From: Paracoccus salipaludis
Lineage (GTDB): Bacteria > Pseudomonadota > Alphaproteobacteria > Rhodobacterales > Rhodobacteraceae
NCBI RefSeq assembly: GCF_002287065.1
Contig: NZ_NSJZ01000005.1
Coordinates: 1-64,000, forward strand
DNA: 64,000 nt
Direction: 5' to 3'
The notes below the pieces were generated by a model, which worked only from the letters and a program-made list of their open reading frames with translations, did not search any database and had not been told where the DNA came from. Below, one piece after another: positions 1 through 8,508 of this stretch; position 1 is the stretch's first letter; each line of letters starts with the position of its first letter. Made by a program: the position numbers and the translations under genes.

Positions 1-412
1 GTCGTCCGTCCCGAATTTCCAGTCGCCCCGTCGCCGAGGCAGGAACCCTATCTAGCGATCCCGCAGCCCACCGTCAAGAACCTTCTCGACAATCTTCCGC
101 GGCGCCACCCAGGACCCCCCGGTTCCGCCTCCCGGCTTCCCCGTCCCTCCCAGCGTCCCCGCCGTTCGGTGAAGCGGTATCTAGGGGGAACAATCAGACA
201 GGGCAAGCATAAAAAATCACCCAAACCACAAGTTCAATGCAAGTGGTTGAAAGACTATGATTTCTTGGTTCCGCCAAGGCGGACCGAAGGCTCGCGGCAA
301 GGATTGCGCCCGCTCCCGAGCCCGAATCTCTCACCGTTACGCAACGCGTGGATGACGGAATCGGTTGCCCGCGTGATTCAGCTCATCCGCGACCCGGCGG
401 GACGGACGCAGC
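1..412. other. Left-edge region with no supported gene
   Basis: I see no convincing coding region or RNA gene here. The segment from about 185 to 290 is noticeably more AT-rich than the rest of the window. It contains a weak plus-strand promoter-like pair (TTCAAT near 224 and TATGAT near 257) and a small hairpin made of CCGCC and GGCGG arms near 272-283. The heptamer TATCTAG occurs at 49-55 and again at 178-184. The plus-strand reading frames are low-complexity GC-rich frames with no recognisable domain. It may hold the upstream region of a gene left of the window. Confidence 0.4.
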
Positions 413-446
413 GCAAAAGAAAAAGGGCGCGGCTGATGCCGCGCCC
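413..446 (-). terminator. Rho-independent terminator of rplM-rpsI
   Basis: Read on the minus strand, a perfect 9-bp GC stem (GGGCGCGGC and its complement, 425-433 and 438-446) with a 4-nt loop is followed by a U-rich tail (positions 424 down to 413). It lies 25 nt after the rpsI stop codon. Confidence 0.9.
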
Positions 447-470
447 CTGGACTTGCTCGATTCGAAACGA

Positions 471-992
471 TCAGCGCTTCGAGAACTGGAACGACCGGCG
501 GGCCTTCGCCTTGCCGTACTTCTTCCGCTCGACCACGCGCGGGTCGCGGGTCAGGAAGCCGGCGGCCTTCAGCGCGGCGCGCAGGCTGGGCTCGTGCAGT
601 TGCAGCGCCTTCGAGATGCCGTGCTTCACGGCACCGGCCTGGCCGGAGAGACCACCACCGGCAACGGTCGCATAAACGTCGTACTGGTTGGCGACGCCTG
701 CGATGTCGAAGGGCTGGCGCAGGATCATCTGCAGCACGGGACGGGCGAAGTACTCTGCCATGTCCTTGCCGTTGACGGTGACCTTGCCCGAGCCGGGCTT
801 CACCCAGACGCGGGCGACCGCGTCCTTGCGCTTGCCGGTGGCATAAGCGCGGCCCTGCGCGTCGCGCTGGGGCTCACGCGCGACGGCGGCCTGCAGGCTG
901 CGCGCTTCTTCCGAGGTCGAGCCCTGGACGGCACCGGCGCTGGCCGTGACCGCGTCCCTCAGCTGGTCCAGCGATTTGATGTCTTGGGCCAT
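471..992 (-). CDS. rpsI: 30S ribosomal protein S9
   Basis: This is small-subunit ribosomal protein S9 (173 aa), whose basic C-terminal tail reaches into the P site of the ribosome. The protein starts [11 protein letters not shown]. It has an alphaproteobacterial N-terminal extension of about 45 residues before the conserved core ([18 protein letters not shown]). It ends in the family's characteristic basic tail, RRSFQFSKR. The ATG at 992 is chosen because it lies 2 nt after the rplM stop codon, giving the usual rplM-rpsI operon order. Continuing the frame upstream only reads rplM in the wrong frame. A strong terminator follows. Confidence 0.97.
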   Translation of the reverse strand: MAQDIKSLDQLRDAVTASAGAVQGSTSEEARSLQAAVAREPQRDAQGRAYATGKRKDAVARVWVKPGSGKVTVNGKDMAEYFARPVLQMILRQPFDIAGVANQYDVYATVAGGGLSGQAGAVKHGISKALQLHEPSLRAALKAAGFLTRDPRVVERKKYGKAKARRSFQFSKR

Positions 993-994
993 GA

Positions 995-1459
995 TCAGGC
1001 GCTCCGGGTGTTCTTGGGGTTCATCGCTTTGACGTCCAGCACTTCGGGCTGCTGGGCCTCGTGCGGGTGCTGGTCGCCGGCATAGACGCGCAGGTTGGTC
1101 ATCTGCTGCTTGCCCAGCTTGTTGCGGCTGATCATGCGCTCGACGGCCTTGATCACCACGCGCTCGGGATGCGCGCCTTCCAGCACCTGGCGGGCGGTGC
1201 GGTGCTTGATCCCGCCCGGGTGGCCGGTGTGCCAGTAGTATTTCTTGTCGTCGCGCTTGTCGCCGGTCATCTGCACCTTGTCGGCGTTGATGATGATCAC
1301 GTTGTCGCCCATGTCCATGTGCGGCGTGTAGGTCGGCTTGTGCTTGCCGCGCAGGCGGCTGGCGACGATCGTGGCGAGGCGGCCCAGAACGACGCCCTCG
1401 GCGTCGATCAGGATCCACTTCTTCTCGATCTCCGCCGGTTTCGCGGTGTAGGTCTTCAT
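995..1459 (-). CDS. rplM: 50S ribosomal protein L13
   Basis: This is large-subunit ribosomal protein L13 (154 aa), an early assembly protein that binds 23S rRNA. The start [15 protein letters not shown] and the motifs [24 protein letters not shown] and [14 protein letters not shown] are typical of the family. It is the first gene of the rplM-rpsI operon. A GAAAGGGACG ribosome-binding region precedes the ATG. The protein has full family length with no anomaly. Confidence 0.97.
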   Translation of the reverse strand: MKTYTAKPAEIEKKWILIDAEGVVLGRLATIVASRLRGKHKPTYTPHMDMGDNVIIINADKVQMTGDKRDDKKYYWHTGHPGGIKHRTARQVLEGAHPERVVIKAVERMISRNKLGKQQMTNLRVYAGDQHPHEAQQPEVLDVKAMNPKNTRSA

Positions 1460-1497
1460 CGGTCGTCCCTTTCGGGGGGTGTGAATTCGGATAGGGG

Positions 1498-1527
1498 TCT
1501 ATGCACCAAAGCGTCCCCGAAGGTCAA
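1498..1527 (-). promoter_or_regulatory. Probable sigma-70 promoter of rplM-rpsI
   Basis: On the minus strand a TTGACC -35 element (1522-1527) is followed after 18 bp by CATAGA (1498-1503). The predicted start lies about 30 nt upstream of the rplM ATG. The -35 matches well and the -10 poorly (3 of 6), so this is a sequence-based proposal. Confidence 0.45.
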
Positions 1528-1601
1528 CGCGCGAGCGCCCTGTAAAATCCACTCTTTTCAACATGCTGTAACATTGGTAATATGATACCCGGCGTTAGCG
1601 T

Positions 1602-2021
1602 CTAGTTCCCGCGCGATTTCGGCGGAATCGAATAGGTCAGCGCGGCCCGCGCGACAGGCTCGGCCGCCCCCTCGCTGCGGATCAGCACGTCGCCGACCGC
1701 CAGCACGCTGCCCAGCTTCAGCAGACGGCACTCGGCCAGCAGGTCGCGCCCCGCCGCGGGCTTGCGCATGAAGTCGATGTTGGCGCCCGTGGTGACCGTC
1801 AGCGCCACCGGCCCGATCCGCGACAGCACGGCCGCATACATCGCCAGGTCCGCCAGTTCGAACATCGTCGGCCCCGAGACCGTCCCGCCAGGCCGCAGGT
1901 GCCGGTCCTGGACCGCCAGCTTCATCTCCACCCCCTGCCCGTCCACGCGCATCACGCTGTATCCGCTGACCTGCGGAAACTCGCGATCCAGGAAGGCCTC
2001 GATCTCCTGCGGCTGCATCAT
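1602..2021 (-). CDS. PaaI-family hotdog-fold thioesterase
   Basis: This is a hotdog-fold acyl-CoA thioesterase of the PaaI family (139 aa from the ATG at 2021). The segment HLRPGGTVSGPTMFELADLA matches the family's helix with its catalytic Asp/Glu region, and TTGANIDFMRKPAAG follows as expected. These enzymes hydrolyse acyl- or aryl-CoA thioesters in the cytoplasm; the substrate cannot be told from sequence. An upstream GTG at 2030 and a second ATG at 2018 are alternative starts. GGTGGA spaces best for the two ATGs. The gene is divergent from an enoyl-CoA hydratase, which fits a role in CoA-ester metabolism. Confidence 0.85.
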   Translation of the reverse strand: MMQPQEIEAFLDREFPQVSGYSVMRVDGQGVEMKLAVQDRHLRPGGTVSGPTMFELADLAMYAAVLSRIGPVALTVTTGANIDFMRKPAAGRDLLAECRLLKLGSVLAVGDVLIRSEGAAEPVARAALTYSIPPKSRGN

Positions 2022-2078
2022 GCTTTCCACCCTTTCCTTCGCCGCCTAGACTTTGGCGCGAGCGAGAGGGGAGAGACA

Positions 2079-2918
2079 ATGGCGAACACCGGCGAACTGA
2101 TCCGGCGAGAGGACCACGGCGCGGTCGCGCGCCTGGTGATGACCAGCGGGGCCAATTTCAACGCGCTGTCGAACGAGATGCTGGCCGCGCTGGCCGGGGA
2201 ACTGGAACGGATCGCCGCCGACGATACGGTGCGCGCCGTGATCCTCGCGGCCGAGGGCAAGGCCTTCTCGGCGGGCCACGACCTCAGGCAGATGCAGGCG
2301 GCGCGCGCGGATGCGGATGGCGGCGAGGCGGCCTATCAGGCGCTGTTCGGGGACTGCGCCCGCGTCATGCAGGCCATCGGCGCCCTGCCCCAGCCGGTCA
2401 TCGCCGAGGTGCAGGGGATCGCCACAGCAGCCGGCTGCCAGCTTGTCGCCAGCTGCGACATGGCGGTGGCGGCCGAAGGCGTCCGGTTCGGCGTCAACGG
2501 CATCAACATCGGGCTTTTCTGCGCGACGCCGATGGTGGCGCTGACCCGCGCGATCCCGCCCCGCGCCGCCTTCGAGATGCTGGTGACGGGCGAGTTCATC
2601 GACGCCCACCGCGCCCGCGAACTGGGGCTGGTGAACCGCGTCGTCCCGCCCGAACGGCTGGCCGGGGAAACCATGGCGCTGGCGCAGCTTGTCGCGACCA
2701 AGCTGCCGGCGGCCGTGCGCCTGGGCAAGCGGGCCTTTCGCGATCAGCTTGGCCTCGGCCTCGCAGACGCCTACCAGCAGACCGGCGCCGTCATGTGCGA
2801 GAACCTGATGCTGCCCGATACGGACGAGGGGCTGAACGCCTTCCTCCAAAAGCGCCAGCCCGCCTGGGCGGTTCAGCCGATGGCGGCCAGCGCCGGGAAG
2901 GTTTCCAGCAGCCAGTAG
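2079..2918 (+). CDS. Enoyl-CoA hydratase/isomerase family protein
   Basis: This is a crotonase-superfamily protein (279 aa) expected to act on an acyl-CoA thioester in the cytoplasm. Visible features are the first oxyanion-hole segment AFSAGHDLRQM near residues 63-73 and the second, EVQGIATAAGCQLVASCDMA, near 110-130. Ahead of the ATG, GGGGAGAG is a good ribosome-binding site. The second catalytic loop lacks the usual Glu pair of E. coli-type hydratases, so the exact reaction (hydratase, isomerase or hydrolase) is uncertain. Its last 46 nt overlap the 3' end of the convergent CcdA-type gene. Confidence 0.85.
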   Translation: MANTGELIRREDHGAVARLVMTSGANFNALSNEMLAALAGELERIAADDTVRAVILAAEGKAFSAGHDLRQMQAARADADGGEAAYQALFGDCARVMQAIGALPQPVIAEVQGIATAAGCQLVASCDMAVAAEGVRFGVNGINIGLFCATPMVALTRAIPPRAAFEMLVTGEFIDAHRARELGLVNRVVPPERLAGETMALAQLVATKLPAAVRLGKRAFRDQLGLGLADAYQQTGAVMCENLMLPDTDEGLNAFLQKRQPAWAVQPMAASAGKVSSSQ

Positions 2919-3610
2919 CTGATCACCCCCAGCCAGCCGGTCAGCAGCAGCACGCCCACCGCGATCAGCAGCACGCCCGAGGCGCGCTCGATCAGCCCCA
3001 TGTGCCGCTTCAGGCGGTTCATCAGCCCGATGGACCGCTCGATGAAGATCGCGGACAGCAGGAAGGGAATGCCAAGCCCCAGCGCATAGATCCCCAGCAG
3101 GGTCGTGCCGCGGCCGGGCTCGGTCGCGGCCAGCGTCAGGATCATGGAAAGCTGGGGCCCGATGCAGGGGGTCCACCCGAAGGCGAAGGCGAGGCCCAGC
3201 AGATAGGCCCCCAGCGCGGTGCCGCCCTTGTCCCCGGCCTCGATCCGCGCCTCGCGGTCCAGCAGGGGAATGCGGAAGACATGCAGGAAATGCAGCCCCA
3301 GCAGGATGACGAAGATGCCCGAAACCGTCACCAGCATCGGCTGATACTGCAGAAAGGCCCGCCCGAAGGCCGAGGCCGCATAGCCCATCAGCAGAAAGAC
3401 GGTGGACAGCCCGAGGACGAAGAACAGCGCCGGCAGCACCGCGCTGCGCTGGCGTTCGCGCAGCGCCGAGACCTTCACCCCGGTCATGTAGGCCAGGTAG
3501 GGCGGCACGATCGGCAGGACACAGGGGGACAGGAAGGACAGGAGTCCCGCGACCACCGCAACAAGGGCGGCCGGCAGGATGGCCGCATCGGCGAGTTCGA
3601 TCCCAAACAT
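2873..3610 (-). CDS. Cytochrome c biogenesis protein CcdA family (DsbD-type transmembrane)
   Basis: This is a 245-aa inner-membrane protein with six predicted membrane segments. It carries the family motif LSFLSPCVLPIVPPYL near the N-terminus and GWTPCIGPQLS in the second half. The two membrane-embedded cysteines carry electrons from thioredoxin to periplasmic thiol proteins such as those of cytochrome c maturation. The ATG at 3610 is preferred over the GTG at 3619 because AAGG lies 8 nt before it. It follows rne on the same strand but is separated from it by a terminator. Its end overlaps the convergent enoyl-CoA hydratase gene. Confidence 0.9.
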   Translation of the reverse strand: MFGIELADAAILPAALVAVVAGLLSFLSPCVLPIVPPYLAYMTGVKVSALRERQRSAVLPALFFVLGLSTVFLLMGYAASAFGRAFLQYQPMLVTVSGIFVILLGLHFLHVFRIPLLDREARIEAGDKGGTALGAYLLGLAFAFGWTPCIGPQLSMILTLAATEPGRGTTLLGIYALGLGIPFLLSAIFIERSIGLMNRLKRHMGLIERASGVLLIAVGVLLLTGWLGVISYWLLETFPALAAIG

Positions 3611-3621
3611 GGGCCGCACCT

Positions 3622-3657
3622 TGGCGAAAAGAACGAGGCCGGGGAAGCCCCGGCCTC
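3622..3657 (-). terminator. Rho-independent terminator after rne
   Basis: A 10-bp perfect stem (GAGGCCGGGG at 3635-3644 with its complement at 3648-3657) and a 3-nt loop are followed on the minus strand by GTTCTTTTC. It lies 27 nt after the rne stop and just before the ccdA-type gene. Confidence 0.8.
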
Positions 3658-3684
3658 ACGTCAGAACGTCACGGCTGCGTCAGG

Positions 3685-6663
3685 TCAGCCCTTGGACCAC
3701 CAGCCCCGGCGCCGGGGGCGCGCGGACTGCGGCTCGGCGGCAGGCTCGGGCGCCTCGAGGACGGCGACATCGGCCTGCGGCTCGGCGACTGTCCCTTCGG
3801 CAGCGGCAGGACTGCTTTCGGACGATGCAGCCGCGGTCTCCTCGTCGCCAGCCACCCGGTCGCCCGCCGTAGCCGCGGCACCCTCGGCCTCATCGGCCGC
3901 ATCGACCGTTGCGCCTTCATCCGACACGGGCGCCTCGAACGACGGCTCGGCCTCTGCCGCGTTCCCGCTGTCGCCAGCGCCCGCATCGTCCGCCTGCGCG
4001 CCATCGGACAGGTCCGGGGTCACCTCCGGCGCCGCCGAAACGTCATCGACCCCGGCAGGCATCATGGCGCCTTCATCACTGTCCCGGAAATGGGCGTGAT
4101 CCGCCGCAGCCTCGGGCATGTCCGTTGCAGCGGCGTCGGGCGCGTCGTCCTGCGGACCCTCGGCCGCGTCGTCCAGCCCGTCCGCGTTCGCCGGGATGCC
4201 GCCGGTTTCCACCGGCGCGCCCTCGCCCGCCGGGACGTCGCGGCTTTCGTCAATGACACCCTGCGCCTGCTCGGCCTCGGCCCGGGCCGCCTCGCGGTCC
4301 TCGCCGCGGCGGCGCGAGCGCGAACGCGAGCGGCGGGCGCGGCCCGAGGGCTTGTCCTCCTCGGCGGCTTCACCCTCGGCTTCGGCCTCTGCCTGCACGG
4401 GCTCGGCCTCGGACTCCGGCTCGATGGCGTCGTCCGAAAGGGAATGCTCGCTCCCGCTCGCCTCATCGCCATTGCGCCCGCTCCGACGCCGGCGCCGGCG
4501 GCGGCGGCGCGAGCCGCTGCCGTTCTCGTCGTCGGTGCCGGCGGTGGCAGGCGCCGCCTCCTCGACCTCGATCTCGACCTCGATCTCTTCCTCGGCCAGA
4601 TCCTCGCTCTCGTCGATCTCGGCCATCAGGCGCGCATCCACCGACAGCGCGGCCGTGGCGGGCTCGGGCACGACGCGGGTCGCGGTCTTGAACTTCTCCA
4701 GCGCGTAGTCGGGCGAGATCAGCGCCGGATCGGCCTCGACCCGCACCGACAGGCCATAGCGCGCCTCGATGGTGCCGATATGCTCGCGCTTCTGGTTCAT
4801 CAGATAGTTCGCGACGGCGACCGGCGCCCTGACCAGAACCTCGCGGGACCGCTTGCGGGTGCCCTCTTCCTCGATCGCGCGCAGGATCGTCAGCGCCATC
4901 GAATCGTCCGACCGGATCAGCCCGGTGCCGTGGCAGTGCGGGCAGGGCTGCGTGGTCGATTCCAGCATCCCCGGCCGCAGGCGCTGGCGGCTCATCTCCA
5001 GCAGGCCGAAGCCCGAGATGCGGCCCACCTGGATGCGGGCGCGGTCGTTCTTCAGCGCCTCCTTGAAGCGCTTCTCGACGGCGGCGTTGTTCTTGCGCTC
5101 GTCCATGTCGATGAAGTCGATGACGATCAGGCCTGCCAGATCCCGCAGGCGCAGCTGGCGGGCGATCTCGTCGGCGGCCTCGCAGTTCGTCTTGAAGGCC
5201 GTTTCCTCGATCGAGCCTTCCTTGGTGGCCCGCCCCGAGTTCACGTCGATGGCGACCAGCGCCTCGGTGATGCCGATGACGATGTACCCGCCCGACTTCA
5301 GCTGCACGACCGGGCTGAACATGCCCGACAGGTAGCTTTCGACCTGGTAGCGCGCGAACAGCGGCGTCGGGTCGGTATAGTGCTTCACGGCGCGGACCTG
5401 CGTCGGCATGATCATCGCCATGAAGTCGCGGGCGGTGCGGAAGCCGCGCTCGCCCTCGACCAGCACTTCCTCGATGTCCTTGCTGTAAAGGTCGCGGATC
5501 GAGCGCTTGATGAGATCGCCTTCCTCGTAGATCGGCGCGGGCGCGACCGACTTGAAGGTCAGTTCGCGGATCTGCTCCCACAGGCGCATGAGGTATTCGT
5601 AGTCGCGCTTGATCTCGGTGCGCGTCCGCTGGCTGCCGGCGGTGCGGATGATCAGCCCCGCGCCCTGCGGGACTTCCAGCTCGGCCGCGATCTCTTTCAG
5701 CTTCTTGCGGTCGGCGACATTGGTGATCTTGCGGGAAATCCCGCCGCCGCGCGCCGTGTTGGGCATCAGCACGCAATAGCGCCCGGCAAGCGACAGATAG
5801 GTGGTCAGCGCCGCGCCCTTGTTGCCGCGCTCTTCCTTGACGACCTGGACCAGCATGATCTGCCGGACCTTGATGACTTCCTGGATCTTGTAACGGCGCG
5901 CGCGCGGCTTGCGGGCCGGGCGGATCTCCTCGGCCACGTCCTCCTCGGCGACGGACTCGATCTCGTCGTCGTGGTCGCCGGCGCGGTCCTCGGCCTTGTC
6001 CTCATCCGAGGCGTCCTCGGGCGCATCCCCGGACCGGGCGTCCTCGCCCGCCTCCGCTTCTTCGTCGGCATGCGCAGGCTCGTGGGCGGGCTCGTGGACG
6101 GGCGCGGGCTCGAGCGCATCGGCGTTCCCGCCCTGCCCCTCGACCGAGGTGTCCACGACATCGCCACCCGCGGCGGCGAAGCCCGACTCGACCGCGGCGT
6201 CATCGGCATGGTCGTCCGTGTCCGCGCCGATGACCTCCATCCCCGGCACATGCTCGGAGCGGGTCACGGCGTCACCGCCGGTCGCGCGTTCGGCGCGTTC
6301 GTCGCGGCCCCGGCCACGGTTGCGGCTGTTGCGCGGCCGGCGCTCGGAGGCGCCCTCCTCGGCCTCGGCCTCCTCGGCGGCGCGGTCCTCCTCGATCAGC
6401 GCGCGGCGGTCGGCCGCGGGGATCTGGTAGTAATCCGGGTGGATCTCGGCGAAGGCCAGGAAGCCGTGACGGTTCCCGCCGTAATCCACGAAGGCCGCCT
6501 GCAGCGAGGGCTCGACCCGCGTGACCTTGGCCAGGTAAATGTTTCCGGCGAGCTGCCGCTTGTTCAGTGTCTCGAAATCAAAGTCTTCGACCTTGGTTCC
6601 GTCCGCCACGACGACCCGAGTTTCCTCGGGATGCGTGGCGTCGATCAGCATTTTCTTTGCCAT
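3685..6663 (-). CDS. rne: Ribonuclease E/G family protein (RNase E)
   Basis: This is the endoribonuclease (992 aa) that initiates mRNA decay and processes rRNA and tRNA precursors as the core of the degradosome. The ATG at 6663 gives MAKKMLIDATHPEETRVVV. The S1 domain is split: about residues 36-80 and 256-300 flank a highly acidic insertion. The catalytic domain shows AIDVNSGR (Asp473) and IVIDFIDM (Asp516), the two magnesium-binding aspartates, and the Zn-link CPHCHGTG (Cys574 and Cys577). The C-terminal third is acidic and basic low complexity, as expected for the degradosome scaffold, and ends PRRRGWWSKG. An unusually long leader precedes it. Confidence 0.96.
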   Translation of the reverse strand: MAKKMLIDATHPEETRVVVADGTKVEDFDFETLNKRQLAGNIYLAKVTRVEPSLQAAFVDYGGNRHGFLAFAEIHPDYYQIPAADRRALIEEDRAAEEAEAEEGASERRPRNSRNRGRGRDERAERATGGDAVTRSEHVPGMEVIGADTDDHADDAAVESGFAAAGGDVVDTSVEGQGGNADALEPAPVHEPAHEPAHADEEAEAGEDARSGDAPEDASDEDKAEDRAGDHDDEIESVAEEDVAEEIRPARKPRARRYKIQEVIKVRQIMLVQVVKEERGNKGAALTTYLSLAGRYCVLMPNTARGGGISRKITNVADRKKLKEIAAELEVPQGAGLIIRTAGSQRTRTEIKRDYEYLMRLWEQIRELTFKSVAPAPIYEEGDLIKRSIRDLYSKDIEEVLVEGERGFRTARDFMAMIMPTQVRAVKHYTDPTPLFARYQVESYLSGMFSPVVQLKSGGYIVIGITEALVAIDVNSGRATKEGSIEETAFKTNCEAADEIARQLRLRDLAGLIVIDFIDMDERKNNAAVEKRFKEALKNDRARIQVGRISGFGLLEMSRQRLRPGMLESTTQPCPHCHGTGLIRSDDSMALTILRAIEEEGTRKRSREVLVRAPVAVANYLMNQKREHIGTIEARYGLSVRVEADPALISPDYALEKFKTATRVVPEPATAALSVDARLMAEIDESEDLAEEEIEVEIEVEEAAPATAGTDDENGSGSRRRRRRRRRSGRNGDEASGSEHSLSDDAIEPESEAEPVQAEAEAEGEAAEEDKPSGRARRSRSRSRRRGEDREAARAEAEQAQGVIDESRDVPAGEGAPVETGGIPANADGLDDAAEGPQDDAPDAAATDMPEAAADHAHFRDSDEGAMMPAGVDDVSAAPEVTPDLSDGAQADDAGAGDSGNAAEAEPSFEAPVSDEGATVDAADEAEGAAATAGDRVAGDEETAAASSESSPAAAEGTVAEPQADVAVLEAPEPAAEPQSARPRRRGWWSKG

Positions 6664-7163
6664 GAATCGTTCTTTCGCGCAGCCCGGGCCGTCCGCGCGA
6701 AGGCGGGCCGGACATGGGGGTGCGGCTTGATGAGGACGCGCGGAGGGCGCCGGACGGGACTGCGGGGCCGGCGACCACATGGCCCGCGGGGCTCATGCCC
6801 CGCCGGCTCCGTGCGTCGTCATCCATCGCGCGATCCATCGCGTCTCTTTTTCCTGTGCCCTCGAACCGCGTCACGCGGGCAAGGGCGGCGAATGTTTCGG
6901 CGGGCCGCACGTCCCCAGGGACGGGCCGGTCCGCCGGCTTTTTCCCACGCAGCAGGCCGCCGGAAGAAACCGACAGAACCGCCACGTTGCGAAACCGGGT
7001 GCCGGGCAAGCGCGGCCGATGAATGGCCGCAGCCCGCGCATGGGTCCAACATAGGGGGTGAAGCCAAGGAATGACAATGCGAAAGCGTCGCCGCCGCCTT
7101 CAGCCCTTGGTTGCATCACCGCCGATGCACGATCCATGCACAGGCAATGCACATTCCCTGTGC
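6664..7163 (-). other. 500-nt intergenic region containing the putative rne leader
   Basis: No coding gene is supported between rne and dctD. A promoter candidate at 7049-7077 would give an rne leader of roughly 380 nt. The region holds a perfect 7-bp GC hairpin (6786-6803, GCGGGGC, loop TCAT) and further GC-rich inverted repeats. Just after the dctD stop lie a GCACAGG-N12-CCTGTGC inverted repeat (7138-7163) and three ATGCAC units spaced 11 bp apart. Confidence 0.5.
7049..7077 (-). promoter_or_regulatory. Candidate rne promoter
   Basis: On the minus strand TTGTCA (7072-7077) and TATGTT (7049-7054) are separated by 17 bp. They match sigma-70 consensus at five and four of six positions. Transcription would start near 7042. 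Confidence 0.4.
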
Positions 7164-8492
7164 CTAAAGATAGTCGCTGCGGCTGAGGCCGTATTTCGCC
7201 ATCTTCTCGTTCAGGGTCCGGCGCGGCAGGCACAATTCGTCCATGACCGCGCTGATCGAGCCCTTGTGGCGCCGCATGGTGTTGTCGATCAGCATCTTCT
7301 CGAAGCTTTCGACATATTCCTTGAGCGGCTTGCCTTCCGTCGTGGTGGCGGCGGTCTGCGCTTCCTCACCGTCGCCCATCAGCAGCGAGGTGATCGACCC
7401 CGAGCCGCGCCGGTTCTGCAGCACCGCCCGTTCCGCCACGTTGATGAGCTGGCGGATGTTGCCCGGCCAGGGCGCCTGCAAAAGCTGCGCGGCCTCCTGC
7501 GCGGTGATCTGGGGCGGCTCGCAGCCGTATTCGTCGGCGAACTGCTCGGTCATGCGGGTGAACAGCGCAAGGATGTCCTCGCCCCGCTGGCGCAGGGGCG
7601 GCAGGGTGATCTTCAGCGCCGACAGCCGGTAGAAGAGGTCCGGGCGCAGGCTGTCCTCGGCCCGGCGGCCCTCGCCGCGGGCATTCGAGATGGCGATGAT
7701 CCGGGTCTCGGCGGGCGCGCCCTGCCCCGCGATGAAGGCCAGGAGCCGGGCCTGCAAGGGCTCGGACAGCGCCTCGATGTCCTCAAGGCAGAGCGTGCCG
7801 CCCCGCGCCTCCTCGACTGCCGGCAGCCCGTCCTCGACCGGGCCGAACAGCCGCGTGGCCAGCGCCTCCTCGTTGTAGGCGGCGCAGGAGATGGGGACGA
7901 ACTTGCGGGACGCGCGCGGCCCGACCGCGTGCAGGGCGTGGGCCACCAGCGTCTTGCCGGTCCCCGTCTCGCCGTCGATCAGGACATGGCCGTCGGCCTG
8001 CCCGAGGTCCAGGATGTCCTCGCGCAGGCGTTCCATCGCCGGGCTGGAGCCGACCAGCTTGGACATGACCTGCTGGCCTTCGGACAGGTCGCGCCGCAGG
8101 GCGCGGTTGTCCAGCGTGATGCGGCGGGCTTGCGTCGCCTTCTTGGCCAACTCCGTCATGCGGTCGGGATTGAAGGGCTTTTCCATGAAGTCCATGGCCC
8201 CGAGCCGCATCGCCTCGACCGCCATGGGCACGTCGCCATGGCCGGTGATCATGATCACGGGCAGGCCCGAGTCCTGCCCCATCAGGCGCTTGAGAAAGGC
8301 CATGCCGTCCATGCCCGGCATGCGGATGTCGGAAATCACCACCCCCGGCCAGTCCGGGCCGATGGCCTTCAGCGCCTCTTCCGCGCTGGCGAAGCTTTCG
8401 GTGCGGAAGCCCGACAGGGTCAGCCACTGGCTGATCGATTCGCGCATGTCGGGTTCGTCGTCGACGATCGCCACGGTCATCGTCTGCGTCAT
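7164..8492 (-). CDS. dctD: C4-dicarboxylate response regulator DctD-type, GAFTGA motif missing
   Basis: This is the response regulator of the dctBD pair (442 aa). It has a receiver domain with Asp55 in VVISDIRMPG, an AAA+ domain with Walker A DGETGTGKT, the conserved RPDLFYRL segment, and a C-terminal Fis-type helix-turn-helix. The ATG at 8492 has AAGGAC 8 nt upstream and lies 16 nt after the dctB stop. The loop that should contain GAFTGA, the element that contacts sigma-54, is absent: the sequence runs ATRLFGPVEDGLPAVEEARG. Walker B is also altered (LCLEDIEAL). It is therefore unlikely to act as a normal sigma-54 activator. Confidence 0.85.
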   Translation of the reverse strand: MTQTMTVAIVDDEPDMRESISQWLTLSGFRTESFASAEEALKAIGPDWPGVVISDIRMPGMDGMAFLKRLMGQDSGLPVIMITGHGDVPMAVEAMRLGAMDFMEKPFNPDRMTELAKKATQARRITLDNRALRRDLSEGQQVMSKLVGSSPAMERLREDILDLGQADGHVLIDGETGTGKTLVAHALHAVGPRASRKFVPISCAAYNEEALATRLFGPVEDGLPAVEEARGGTLCLEDIEALSEPLQARLLAFIAGQGAPAETRIIAISNARGEGRRAEDSLRPDLFYRLSALKITLPPLRQRGEDILALFTRMTEQFADEYGCEPPQITAQEAAQLLQAPWPGNIRQLINVAERAVLQNRRGSGSITSLLMGDGEEAQTAATTTEGKPLKEYVESFEKMLIDNTMRRHKGSISAVMDELCLPRRTLNEKMAKYGLSRSDYL

Positions 8493-8508
8493 CTGCCAAG
8501 TCCTTTCG

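Noticed and set aside
1-168. Left-edge GC-rich segment considered as an RNA gene
   Set aside because: No stem pattern of a tRNA, 5S or other known RNA could be drawn with confidence.
4090-7074. A 994-residue open frame antisense to rne
   Set aside because: It mirrors the codon bias of rne, has no domain and low-complexity content. Long antisense frames are expected in GC-rich genes.
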